Origin: Aequorivita sp.
GTDB taxonomy: Bacteria; Bacteroidota; Bacteroidia; Flavobacteriales; Flavobacteriaceae
NCBI GenBank assembly: GCA_002733915.1
Contig: NVXN01000010.1
Coordinates: 5,926-13,084, forward strand
DNA length: 7,159 nucleotides
Direction: 5' to 3'
In this document: one piece after another, positions 1 to 7,159 of the stretch
How positions within the stretch are numbered: the stretch's first letter is position 1
Layout of the letters: every line of letters begins with the position of its first letter
Notes under the pieces: model-generated
Databases searched by the model: none
Seen by the model: only the letters and a program-made list of their open reading frames with translations
What the model was told of the DNA's origin: nothing
Translations under genes and position numbers: made by a program

Positions 1-18
1 AAAAAGCTGGATTTTTTA
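1..18 (-). terminator. Possible 5' half of a terminator after the DUF3467 gene, cut by the left edge
   Basis: Immediately after the DUF3467 stop codon the minus strand reads TAAAAAATCCAGCTTTTT and then the window ends. The A-run followed by TCCAGC is the shape of the left arm of an A-flanked terminator, whose right arm (GCTGGA plus a T-run) would lie outside the window. The complementary arm is not visible, so this is a guess from form only. Confidence 0.3.
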
Positions 19-339
19 TTATGCTTCGCCGGTTGGGCCGAAGTTTAAAGGAAGCGGCGGTTGCTCGTAATCCTTTATTTCGCCGTGGGCATTTTCAAAT
101 CTCTTTACATTGTCGTTCAATGCTTTTAGAAATCTTTTTGCGTGTTGTGGCGTCAAGATAATTCTCGACTTCACTTTGCTCTTTGGAATTCCCGGCATTA
201 TGGTTACAAAATCAACCACAAATTCAGAAACGGAATGATTGATAATGGCCAGATTACTATAAATTCCCTGTGCGACGCTTTCATCCAGTTCTATATTTAT
301 CTGTCCTTGTTTGGTCTGTTCTTTCTTTTGATCTGCCAT
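19..339 (-). CDS. DUF3467 family protein, function unknown (106 aa)
   Basis: This is a small soluble protein with no signal peptide, membrane segment or cysteine. I recognise it as the DUF3467 type that often sits directly after rpoC in Bacteroidota, which is recollection and not a search result. By eye the order is: a polar, lysine/glutamine-rich N-terminus (1-12), a strand (INIELD, 14-19), a helix (about 20-35), a strand (EFVVDFVTIMPG, 39-50), a strand (KSRIILTP, 57-64), a basic helix (QHAKRFLKALNDNVKRFENAHG, 65-86) and a proline-rich tail ending PLNFGPTGEA. No catalytic motif is evident. The start is well fixed: an in-frame TAA lies immediately before the ATG (342-340) and the next Met is residue 48. 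The ATG lies 17 nt beyond the rpoC terminator stem. The leader has a purine-rich AAAGAA but no true Shine-Dalgarno. Being real, same-strand and rpoC-linked, it may act with transcription or ribosomes, but this is inference only. Confidence 0.88.
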   Translation of the reverse strand: MADQKKEQTKQGQINIELDESVAQGIYSNLAIINHSVSEFVVDFVTIMPGIPKSKVKSRIILTPQHAKRFLKALNDNVKRFENAHGEIKDYEQPPLPLNFGPTGEA

Positions 340-350
340 TTATTCTTTAT

Positions 351-386
351 AAAAAGAAAAGGTGCGTTTTGGAAAACGCACCTTTT
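351..386 (-). terminator. Intrinsic terminator of rpoC, upstream of the DUF3467 gene
   Basis: Read on the minus strand, the arm AAAAGGTGCGTTTT (386-373) is followed by CC and then its exact complement AAAACGCACCTTTT (370-357). That is a 14-bp perfect inverted repeat with a GC-rich core. The two-base spacer means the innermost A-U pairs probably open into a larger loop. The 3' side continues as TTTTCTTTTTA, giving the U-rich tract of a classic rho-independent terminator. It begins 6 nt after the rpoC stop codon. The plus strand also reads a T-run (383-387) after the stem, so some action in the other direction is possible, but no gene converges on it from that side in this window. Confidence 0.9.
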
Positions 387-392
387 TCAGTA

Positions 393-3300
393 TTAATTAT
401 AATTTACTTCTTGCTTTACGCGGTTCATTTCCTCGAGCTCTTGTTTCGAGCCTACAATTATAGTATCATATCTACGCATACCGGTTCCGGCTGGTATTTT
501 ATGTCCTACAATTACGTTCTCTTTCAAGCCTTCCAACGTATCAACTTTACCGGCTACTGCCGCTTCGTTAAGTACTTTGGTTGTTTCCTGGAAGGAAGCC
601 GCAGAGATGAACGACTTGGTCTGTAACGACGCTCTAGTAATACCTTGAAGTACCGGAGTTGCTGTTGCAGGAACCGCATCGCGCGCTTCCGCTAAGACTT
701 TATCATTTCTTCTCAATAAAGAGTTTTCATCGCGAAGTTCACGTGAAGTAAGGATTTGTCCTTCCTTCAAGTTTTCGGAATCACCGGCGTTTGTTACCAC
801 CTTCATTCCAAAAATCTTATCGTTTTCTTCAATGAAATCATCTTTATGAGCCAATTGATCTTCAAGGAAAGTTGTATCTCCCGGATCCTGGATCTGTACC
901 TTACGCATCATTTGGCGAACAACCACCTCGAAGTGCTTGTCATTAATTTTCACCCCTTGCAGACGGTAAACCTCCTGAACTTCGTTCACAAGATATTGTT
1001 GTACTGCTGAAGGGCCTTTAATGCGAAGGATATCTTCTGGCGTAATGGAACCATCGGAAAGTGGCATACCTGCACGAACGTAATCGTTTTCCTGAACAAG
1101 AATTTGATTTGAAAGTTTCACCAAATACTTTTTCAGTTCCCCCAATTTGGACTCGACGATAATCTCGCGGTTACCACGCTTAATTTTTCCGAAGGAAACT
1201 ACCCCGTCAATCTCGCTAACAACCGCTGGGTTGGAAGGATTACGCGCTTCAAAAAGTTCGGTAACACGTGGAAGACCTCCAGTAATATCACCCGCTTTCG
1301 CAGACTTACGTGGAATTTTCACCAGTACTTTACCAATTTTAATCTTGTCGCCATCGTCCACCATCAAGTGGGCGCCAACTGGCAAGTTATAGCTACGGAT
1401 AACTTCGTCTTTCTTCCCTAAAATTTGAAGGGTTGGAATACGCTTTTTATCTCTCGATTCTGTAATTACCTTTTCCTGGAAACCGGTTTGTTCATCGATT
1501 TCAACCTGATAGGTCAACCCTTGAACGATGTTTTCGTATTTAATTTTTCCAGCAAATTCCGAAATAATTACACCGTTATATGGATCCCAAGAACACACAA
1601 CATCACCGGCATTTAGGCTATCGCCATCTTTCACATACAGTGTGGAACCGTAAGGAATGTTGTTGGTGCTGAGTGTAATTCCTGTTTTCTTGTCAACAAG
1701 TTTAATTTCAGAAGTACGGGAAATAACGATATCTACCGTTTTTCCTTGGTTGTCTTCACCTTTAACGGTTTTAAGATCTTCGATCTCAGCTTTTCCGTCA
1801 AATCTAACGACCAATTTATTTTCTTCGGAAATGTTACCCGCAATACCACCCACGTGGAAGGTACGTAGCGTAAGCTGTGTACCGGGCTCCCCGATGGATT
1901 GTGCGGCCACAACACCTACTGCTTCACCACGCTGAACCATTTTATTGGTAGCAAGGTTACGACCGTAGCACTGACTACAGATTCCTTGTTTTGCCTCACA
2001 GGTTAGGGCGGAACGAACTTCCACGCTTTCCAATGGAGACTTTTCAATGGCCTCTGCAATTTCTTCAGAAATATGATCGCCGGAGGCAACCAACAATTCC
2101 TTGGTCAATGGATTTACGATATCGTTAAGCGCGGTACGCCCAACAATTCTATCGCCCAAAGTTTCTACAACTTCTTCGTTTTTCTTTAAAGGTGAAACCT
2201 CAATTCCACGAAGGGTGCCACAATCTTCAATATTGATGATAACATCCTGTGAAACATCCACCAAACGACGGGTTAGGTAACCTGCATCCGCTGTTTTAAG
2301 AGCGGTATCCGCAAGACCTTTACGCGCACCGTGGGTAGAAATAAAGTACTCAAGAATTGAAAGTCCTTCCTTAAAGTTGGAAAGAATCGGGTTCTCGATA
2401 ATTTCGCCACCTCCGGAGTTCGATTTTTTAGGTTTTGCCATCAATCCACGCATACCTGTTAACTGACGGATTTGTTCCTTAGAACCCCTCGCACCAGAGT
2501 CAAGCATCATATATACAGAGTTGAAACCTTGCTGATCTTCGCGAATACGCTTCATAGAAAGCTCGGTAAGTTCAGCATTGGTCGCAGTCCAAATATCAAT
2601 TACTTGGTTGTAACGTTCGTTGTTGGTAATTAGACCCATGTTGTAGCTGTTGATAATGCCATCTACTTGTTCGTTGGCGCTATCGATCATGCTTTGTTTT
2701 TCAGCAGGGATAATAATATCACCCAAGCTGAAAGACAATCCACCCTCAAAGGCGAATTTATATCCAAGGGTTTTAATTTCATCAAGGAAAGCTGAAGTAA
2801 CAGGAACTGAAGTAACTTTCAAAATTCTTCCGATAATATCACGAAGTGATTTTTTGGTCAATACCTCATTGATGAAACCAGCTTCTTCGGGAACTTGCTC
2901 GTTGAAGATTACTCTTCCCAAAGTTGTGGTGATGATTTGTTTTACCAATTCACCATTTTCATTAAAATCCTTGGTACGTATTTTTATTTCGGCGTTCAAA
3001 TCTACTTGCCCTTCATTATAGGCAATGATAGCTTCTTCGGCTGAATAAAACGTGAGTCCTTCTCCTTTAACCACAACATCGCCCATGGTTTTTTTCAGTT
3101 TGGTCATATAATAAAGACCCAAAACCATATCCTGCGAAGGAACCGCAACCGGAGATCCGTTTGCAGGGTTCAAAATGTTATGTGAAGCGAGCATCAACAA
3201 CTGTGCTTCCAAAATAGCCTCAGGCCCAAGTGGAAGGTGAACCGCCATCTGGTCACCATCGAAATCCGCGTTGAATGCGGTACATACCAATGGGTGCAGC

Positions 3301-4694
3301 TGGATTGCCTTACCTTCAATCAATTTAGGCTGGAACGCTTGGATTCCCAAACGGTGAAGCGTTGGAGCACGGTTTAGCAGTACTGGGTGTCCTTTCAAAA
3401 CATTTTCAAGAATGTCCCAAACTACCGGCTCTTTTTTATCTATAATTTTCTTTGCAGATTTTACTGTTTTTACAATTCCTCTTTCAATCAATTTACGGAT
3501 TACGAAAGGTTTGTAAAGCTCGGCAGCCATATCTTTTGGAAGACCGCATTCGAACAATTTCAATTCCGGTCCAACGACGATTACCGAACGTGCCGAATAA
3601 TCAACACGCTTACCAAGCAAGTTTTGACGGAAACGACCTTGTTTTCCTTTCAATGAATCTGAAAGCGATTTCAAAGGACGGTTGCTGTCTGTTTTTACTG
3701 CTGAAGATTTACGCGTATTGTCAAACAATGAATCTACCGATTCCTGAAGCATACGTTTTTCGTTACGAAGGATTACTTCTGGAGCTTTTATCTCCATCAA
3801 TCGCTTCAAACGGTTGTTACGGATGATTACACGACGGTAAAGATCATTCAAATCCGATGTTGCGAAACGACCACCATCAAGCGGAACCAACGGACGTAAT
3901 TCTGGCGGAATTACGGGGATTACTTTCATAATCATCCATTCGGCCTTGTTCTCGCGGTTTTTGTTTGCATCACGCAGTGCTTCAACAACTTGAAGACGTT
4001 TTAGCGCTTCGGTTTTACGTTGTTTTGAAGTTTCGTTGTTTGCTTTATGGCGAAGGTTGTACGAAAGTGTGTTCAAATCGATTCTTTGTAAAAGATCGAT
4101 CAAGCACTCTGCTCCCATTTTCGCAATAAATTTATTTGGATCGCTTTCTTCCAAATATTGGTTTTCCTGTGGAAGTGAATCTAAAATTGCAAGATATTCC
4201 TCTTCTGTAAGGAAATCCATTTTCTTTACATTCTCTCCACCTTCGTATTTTGCAATACCTGGCTGAATTACTACGTAACGTTCGTAGTAAATAATCATAT
4301 CCAATTTCTTGGAAGGCAACCCAAGAAGGTAACCAATTTTATTTGGAAGGCTACGGAAGTACCAAATATGCGCCACAGGAACTACCAAATTAATATGCCC
4401 CACACGGTCACGACGTACTTTCTTCTCTGTTACTTCCACACCACAACGGTCACAAACAATACCTTTGTAGCGAATTCTTTTATATTTACCACAGGCACAT
4501 TCGTAATCCTTTACCGGACCGAAAATGCGCTCACAGAAAAGTCCGTCACGCTCTGGTTTGTGCGTACGGTAGTTGATTGTTTCGGGCTTTAATACTTCAC
4601 CACGTGATTCCGCCAAAATGGATTCAGGAGAAGCCAAACCAATAGAAATCTTGTCGAATTTCTGTACTGTGTTTTCTTTATTTCTGTTCATCAT
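393..4694 (-). CDS. rpoC: DNA-directed RNA polymerase subunit beta-prime (complete, 1433 aa)
   Basis: This is the complete beta-prime subunit, which carries the catalytic magnesium and much of the DNA-binding cleft. Landmarks in order: N-terminal zinc ribbon with Cys66, Cys68, Cys81 and Cys84; [19 protein letters not shown] (349-367, switch 2 area); the active-site loop NADFDGD (475-481, Asp477/479/481 chelate Mg); the bridge helix around 779-813; a second zinc site with Cys825, Cys899, Cys906 and Cys909; the first half of the trigger loop at [16 protein letters not shown] (935-950), with His947 matching E. coli His936; an insertion of about 180 residues; the second half of the trigger loop ([21 protein letters not shown], from 1133); and the C-terminal block [20 protein letters not shown] (1351-1370). 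The length of 1433 is normal for Bacteroidota and slightly longer than E. coli. Two adjacent ATG codons (4694 and 4691) could both serve. An in-frame TAA at 4700-4698 rules out a longer form. No Shine-Dalgarno sequence is visible, only an A/T-rich leader. An intrinsic terminator follows the TAA stop (395-393). Confidence 0.99.
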   Translation of the reverse strand: MMNRNKENTVQKFDKISIGLASPESILAESRGEVLKPETINYRTHKPERDGLFCERIFGPVKDYECACGKYKRIRYKGIVCDRCGVEVTEKKVRRDRVGHINLVVPVAHIWYFRSLPNKIGYLLGLPSKKLDMIIYYERYVVIQPGIAKYEGGENVKKMDFLTEEEYLAILDSLPQENQYLEESDPNKFIAKMGAECLIDLLQRIDLNTLSYNLRHKANNETSKQRKTEALKRLQVVEALRDANKNRENKAEWMIMKVIPVIPPELRPLVPLDGGRFATSDLNDLYRRVIIRNNRLKRLMEIKAPEVILRNEKRMLQESVDSLFDNTRKSSAVKTDSNRPLKSLSDSLKGKQGRFRQNLLGKRVDYSARSVIVVGPELKLFECGLPKDMAAELYKPFVIRKLIERGIVKTVKSAKKIIDKKEPVVWDILENVLKGHPVLLNRAPTLHRLGIQAFQPKLIEGKAIQLHPLVCTAFNADFDGDQMAVHLPLGPEAILEAQLLMLASHNILNPANGSPVAVPSQDMVLGLYYMTKLKKTMGDVVVKGEGLTFYSAEEAIIAYNEGQVDLNAEIKIRTKDFNENGELVKQIITTTLGRVIFNEQVPEEAGFINEVLTKKSLRDIIGRILKVTSVPVTSAFLDEIKTLGYKFAFEGGLSFSLGDIIIPAEKQSMIDSANEQVDGIINSYNMGLITNNERYNQVIDIWTATNAELTELSMKRIREDQQGFNSVYMMLDSGARGSKEQIRQLTGMRGLMAKPKKSNSGGGEIIENPILSNFKEGLSILEYFISTHGARKGLADTALKTADAGYLTRRLVDVSQDVIINIEDCGTLRGIEVSPLKKNEEVVETLGDRIVGRTALNDIVNPLTKELLVASGDHISEEIAEAIEKSPLESVEVRSALTCEAKQGICSQCYGRNLATNKMVQRGEAVGVVAAQSIGEPGTQLTLRTFHVGGIAGNISEENKLVVRFDGKAEIEDLKTVKGEDNQGKTVDIVISRTSEIKLVDKKTGITLSTNNIPYGSTLYVKDGDSLNAGDVVCSWDPYNGVIISEFAGKIKYENIVQGLTYQVEIDEQTGFQEKVITESRDKKRIPTLQILGKKDEVIRSYNLPVGAHLMVDDGDKIKIGKVLVKIPRKSAKAGDITGGLPRVTELFEARNPSNPAVVSEIDGVVSFGKIKRGNREIIVESKLGELKKYLVKLSNQILVQENDYVRAGMPLSDGSITPEDILRIKGPSAVQQYLVNEVQEVYRLQGVKINDKHFEVVVRQMMRKVQIQDPGDTTFLEDQLAHKDDFIEENDKIFGMKVVTNAGDSENLKEGQILTSRELRDENSLLRRNDKVLAEARDAVPATATPVLQGITRASLQTKSFISAASFQETTKVLNEAAVAGKVDTLEGLKENVIVGHKIPAGTGMRRYDTIIVGSKQELEEMNRVKQEVNYN

Positions 4695-4720
4695 GATTTA
4701 AAAATAAACTTTGTTGTTGT

Positions 4721-4737
4721 TTTGAAACCATTTCAAA
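4721..4737. repeat. 17-bp AT-rich inverted repeat upstream of rpoC
   Basis: TTTGAAA (4721-4727) and TTTCAAA (4731-4737) are perfect 7-bp inverted arms around a 3-base spacer, 27 nt upstream of the rpoC ATG. As RNA the hairpin would be weak because it is AT-rich with a tight loop. As DNA it has the form of a small dyad operator. There is no evidence of a bound protein, and a chance dyad in AT-rich DNA is quite possible. Confidence 0.4.
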
Positions 4738-4758
4738 TGATTTCTGAAAGAATCGAGA

Positions 4759-4785
4759 GATTCCCTCGCTGAAGCGAGGGGATTC
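4759..4785 (-). promoter_or_regulatory. GC-rich hairpin in the rpoB-rpoC spacer, directly after the rpoB stop
   Basis: On the minus strand, CCCTCGC (4780-4774), loop TTCA (4773-4770) and GCGAGGG (4769-4763) form a perfect 7-bp stem. Past a C-A mismatch it can extend by two A-U pairs and, with one bulged A, a further G-C pair. The outer arm starts one base after the rpoB TAA, so a terminating ribosome would cover it. What follows is UCUCGAUUCUUUC and not a U-run, so it does not look like an efficient intrinsic terminator. Roles that fit are an RNA-processing or stability element, a pause site, or a partial attenuator between rpoB and rpoC. The structure is seen in the sequence; the role is inferred. 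Confidence 0.6.
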
Positions 4786-4786
4786 T

Positions 4787-7159
4787 TTATTCTTCTAATC
4801 TAATGTCAAGACCCAATCCTTTCAGCTCGTGCATAAGTACGTTGAAAGATTCCGGTAATCCTGGTTCAGGCATGGTTTCACCTTTTACGATTGCTTCGTA
4901 GGTTTTCGCCCGCCCGATAACATCATCAGATTTAACAGTCAATATTTCTCTAAGCGTGCTGGATGCACCGTATGCCTCGAGTGCCCAAACCTCCATCTCT
5001 CCAAAACGCTGACCACCAAATTGTGCTTTACCACCAAGCGGTTGCTGCGTAATAAGTGAGTATGGACCGATGGAACGCGCGTGCATTTTATCATCTACCA
5101 TGTGGCCCAGTTTCAGCATATAGATTATACCTACGGTTGCAGGTTGATCAAAACGCTTTCCGGTTCCACCATCAAATAGATAGGTGTGTCCAAATCTTGG
5201 AATTCCAGCTTCATCAGTCAATTCATTGATCTGGTCAATTGTTGCACCGTCAAAAATTGGGGTTGCATATTTGCGACCTAATTTTTGTCCAGCCCATCCA
5301 AGAACCGTTTCATAAATCTGCCCAATGTTCATACGCGATGGTACCCCAAGTGGGTTCAACACGATATCAACTGGAGTTCCGTCTTCAAGGAAAGGCATAT
5401 CTTCTTCACGTACAATACGTGCAACTATACCTTTGTTTCCGTGACGTCCCGCCATCTTGTCCCCTACTTTCAGTTTACGCTTTTTAGCGATGTAAACTTT
5501 TGCAAGTTTCAAAATTCCGGAAGGAAGCTCATCTCCCACAGAGATTGTAAACTTCTCACGACGCAAGTTACCTTGAAGGTCGTTTTCTTTAATTTTATAG
5601 TTGTGCATCAAATCTGCCACCAACACGTTGGTTTCATCATCGGTCGTCCAAGTACCACCAGTTAAGTGGGTGTAATCGTCAACGGCATGAAGCATTTTTA
5701 ATGTGAACTTTTTACCTTTTGGGAATACTACTTCGCCAAGGTCATTGTTTACACCTTGGGCAGTTTTTCCACCTACAATGGCGAAAAGTTTTTCAACCAA
5801 TACATCTTGAAGCGCAACAAATTTTGCTTCGTATTTTGCCTCAAGTTCAGCGATATCTTCTTTGTCTTTCGCTCGCTTACGTTTATCTTTTACAGCACGG
5901 GCAAACAATTTCTTGTCTATTACCACGCCATTCAAAGACGGTGAAGCTTTAAGCGAAGCATCCTTGACATCACCTGCTTTATCGCCAAAAATGGCACGAA
6001 GCAGTTTTTCTTCTGGAGTTGGATCGCTTTCTCCTTTAGGAGTAATTTTTCCGATAAGGATATCACCAGGTTTTACCTCGGCTCCAATTCGGATCATACC
6101 GAATTCATCCAAATCTTTTGTGGCTTCTTCCGATACATTGGGAATATCATTTGTCAATTCCTCGTTACCAAGTTTGGTATCTCGAACCTCCAAAGAATAT
6201 TCATCTATATGGATAGAAGTGAAAATATCTTCACGAACCACTTTTTCAGAAATAACGATTGCATCCTCAAAATTGTAACCTTTCCAAGGCATGAAAGCAA
6301 CTTTCATGTTTCGTCCCAGTGCAAGTTCTCCTTTTTCGGTAGCATAACCTTGGCAAAGTACCTGTCCTTTTTTCACTCTATCACCTTTGCGAACAATAGG
6401 CTTCAAGTTAATGGAAGTACTTTGGTTTGTTTTTCTAAATTTAATTAATTGATATGTTTTTGAATCGCTATCAAAACTTACCATACGCTCTTCCTCGGTA
6501 CGGTCGTATTTAATGGTAATTTCATTTGCATCAACGTATTCAACCACACCATCTCCTTCAGCATTTATCAATACACGGCTATCGGAGGCAACTTGTCTCT
6601 CAAGACCTGTTCCAACGATTGGTGAATCTGCAATCAACAAAGGTACCGCCTGGCGCATCATGTTTGACCCCATCAGTGCACGGTTTGCATCATCGTGTTC
6701 CAAGAAAGGAATCAACGATGCAGAAATAGATGCAATCTGGTTTGGCGCAACATCGGCGTAATTTACTACTGTTGGTTCCACAAGTGGGAAGTCACCTTCC
6801 ATACGTGCAATTACCTTATCTGTATCAATTTCACCCTTATCTGTTAATGGTATATTGGCTTGTGCAATATGTTTTTCTTCCTCTTCTTCAGCAGAAAGAT
6901 AAACGGGTTCGTGCTTCAAGTCAATTTTTCCATCCGTTACTTTACGATATGGAGTTTCGATGAAACCAAGGTTGTTCACTTTGGCATAAACCGCAAGTGA
7001 AGAAATAAGACCAATGTTTGGTCCTTCCGGGGTTTCAATCGGGCACAGCCTTCCGTAGTGTGTATAATGAACGTCACGAACCTCGAAACCTGCCCTTTCA
7101 CGGGATAGACCACCTGGCCCAAGTGCTGAAAGACGACGCTTGTGCGTAATCTCTGCCAA
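4787..7159 (-). CDS. rpoB: DNA-directed RNA polymerase subunit beta, C-terminal part (5' end lies beyond the right edge)
   Basis: This is the C-terminal 790 residues of the beta subunit, which with beta-prime forms the catalytic cleft of RNA polymerase. The reading frame runs open through the right edge. The first codon in view (TTG, 7159-7157) is an internal Leu matching E. coli Leu521, not a start, so roughly 480 N-terminal residues are missing. Visible landmarks, numbered from the edge: the tail of the rifampicin region ([14 protein letters not shown], 4-17), [12 protein letters not shown] (39-50), GYNFEDA (294-300, Glu-Asp pair near the active site), [10 protein letters not shown] (568-577, with Lys568 and Lys576 matching E. 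coli Lys1065 and Lys1073), [13 protein letters not shown] (602-614) and [18 protein letters not shown] (715-732, the clamp and RpoC-anchoring region). A charged, helix-rich lineage insertion lies near 416-540. The protein ends in LDIRLEE with TAA at 4789-4787. rpoC follows after 92 nt on the same strand. Identification is certain. Confidence 0.98.
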   Translation of the reverse strand: MAEITHKRRLSALGPGGLSRERAGFEVRDVHYTHYGRLCPIETPEGPNIGLISSLAVYAKVNNLGFIETPYRKVTDGKIDLKHEPVYLSAEEEEEKHIAQANIPLTDKGEIDTDKVIARMEGDFPLVEPTVVNYADVAPNQIASISASLIPFLEHDDANRALMGSNMMRQAVPLLIADSPIVGTGLERQVASDSRVLINAEGDGVVEYVDANEITIKYDRTEEERMVSFDSDSKTYQLIKFRKTNQSTSINLKPIVRKGDRVKKGQVLCQGYATEKGELALGRNMKVAFMPWKGYNFEDAIVISEKVVREDIFTSIHIDEYSLEVRDTKLGNEELTNDIPNVSEEATKDLDEFGMIRIGAEVKPGDILIGKITPKGESDPTPEEKLLRAIFGDKAGDVKDASLKASPSLNGVVIDKKLFARAVKDKRKRAKDKEDIAELEAKYEAKFVALQDVLVEKLFAIVGGKTAQGVNNDLGEVVFPKGKKFTLKMLHAVDDYTHLTGGTWTTDDETNVLVADLMHNYKIKENDLQGNLRREKFTISVGDELPSGILKLAKVYIAKKRKLKVGDKMAGRHGNKGIVARIVREEDMPFLEDGTPVDIVLNPLGVPSRMNIGQIYETVLGWAGQKLGRKYATPIFDGATIDQINELTDEAGIPRFGHTYLFDGGTGKRFDQPATVGIIYMLKLGHMVDDKMHARSIGPYSLITQQPLGGKAQFGGQRFGEMEVWALEAYGASSTLREILTVKSDDVIGRAKTYEAIVKGETMPEPGLPESFNVLMHELKGLGLDIRLEE

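Noticed and set aside
270..626. Open frame of 118 codons on the plus strand spanning the DUF3467 start, the terminator and the rpoC 3' end
   Set aside because: It crosses the terminator hairpin and two real genes on the other strand. Its hydrophobic, aromatic-rich translation comes from the AT-rich spacer and antisense codons, not from a plausible protein.
2650..3021. Open frame of 123 codons on the plus strand, opposite rpoC
   Set aside because: It is fully antisense to conserved rpoC, with no ribosome binding signal and no family resemblance. The same applies to the 124-codon frame at 3452-3826.
4763..4785. rpoB-rpoC hairpin as a full intrinsic terminator
   Set aside because: The 3' side has no U-run (UCUCGAUUCUUUC). 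A full stop here would also cut off rpoC, which has no recognisable promoter of its own in the spacer.
4695..4786. Promoter for rpoC in the spacer
   Set aside because: The best match to the Bacteroidota -7 box is TATTTTTA at about 4709-4702, too close to the ATG and without a well-spaced -33 TTG. A second ATCATTTG-like site matches poorly.
5862..6278. Open frame of 138 codons on the plus strand, opposite rpoB
   Set aside because: It lies wholly antisense to strongly conserved rpoB sequence, has a serine-rich composition typical of a shadow frame, and has no recognisable domain or leader.
7157..7159. TTG at the right edge as the start codon of a shorter rpoB
   Set aside because: The codon aligns with an internal Leu of the rifampicin region (E. 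coli Leu521). The frame is open to the edge, so the gene simply continues outside the window.
1..7159. Mobile elements, CRISPR arrays, tRNA/rRNA genes, riboswitches, defence genes
   Set aside because: Reading both strands shows only rpoB, rpoC, the DUF3467 gene and short spacers. There are no direct repeats with regular spacing, no transposase motifs and no tRNA-like folds.

Overview
The window carries three genes, all on the minus strand. In transcription order they are the C-terminal two thirds of rpoB (RNA polymerase beta subunit, cut by the right edge), a complete rpoC (beta-prime subunit, 1433 aa), and a small DUF3467-type gene of unknown function (106 aa). The protein sequences point to a member of the Bacteroidota, most likely a marine or environmental Flavobacteriaceae. 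The reasons are the RpoC N-terminus and length, the large insertion in the RpoC trigger loop, the small DUF3467 gene just after rpoC, the moderately AT-rich DNA, and the lack of Shine-Dalgarno sequences. The family assignment comes from memory of such proteins, not from a search.

Layout from high to low coordinates (direction of transcription): rpoB 3' part (7159-4787); a 92-nt spacer (4786-4695) with a GC-rich hairpin starting right after the rpoB stop and a 17-bp AT-rich inverted repeat; rpoC (4694-393); a 53-nt spacer (392-340) almost filled by a strong intrinsic terminator (386-351); the DUF3467 gene (339-19); and 18 nt at the left edge that look like the first half of another terminator. 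Coding density is very high and no stretch over 100 nt lacks a gene.

RpoB and RpoC together form the catalytic core of RNA polymerase. In this window the Mg-binding NADFDGD loop, both zinc sites, the bridge helix and trigger loop of RpoC, and the RpoB nucleotide-binding lysines are all intact. The role of the DUF3467 protein is unknown. Its place behind rpoC suggests, but does not show, a link to transcription. The strong terminator lying only 17 nt before its start codon raises the question of how it is expressed.

This is a core housekeeping locus, not an accessory island. I see no mobile element, CRISPR array, RNA gene, defence system or biosynthetic cluster. The points most worth following up are the uncharacterised rpoC-linked gene, its attenuator-like leader, and the structured rpoB-rpoC spacer.
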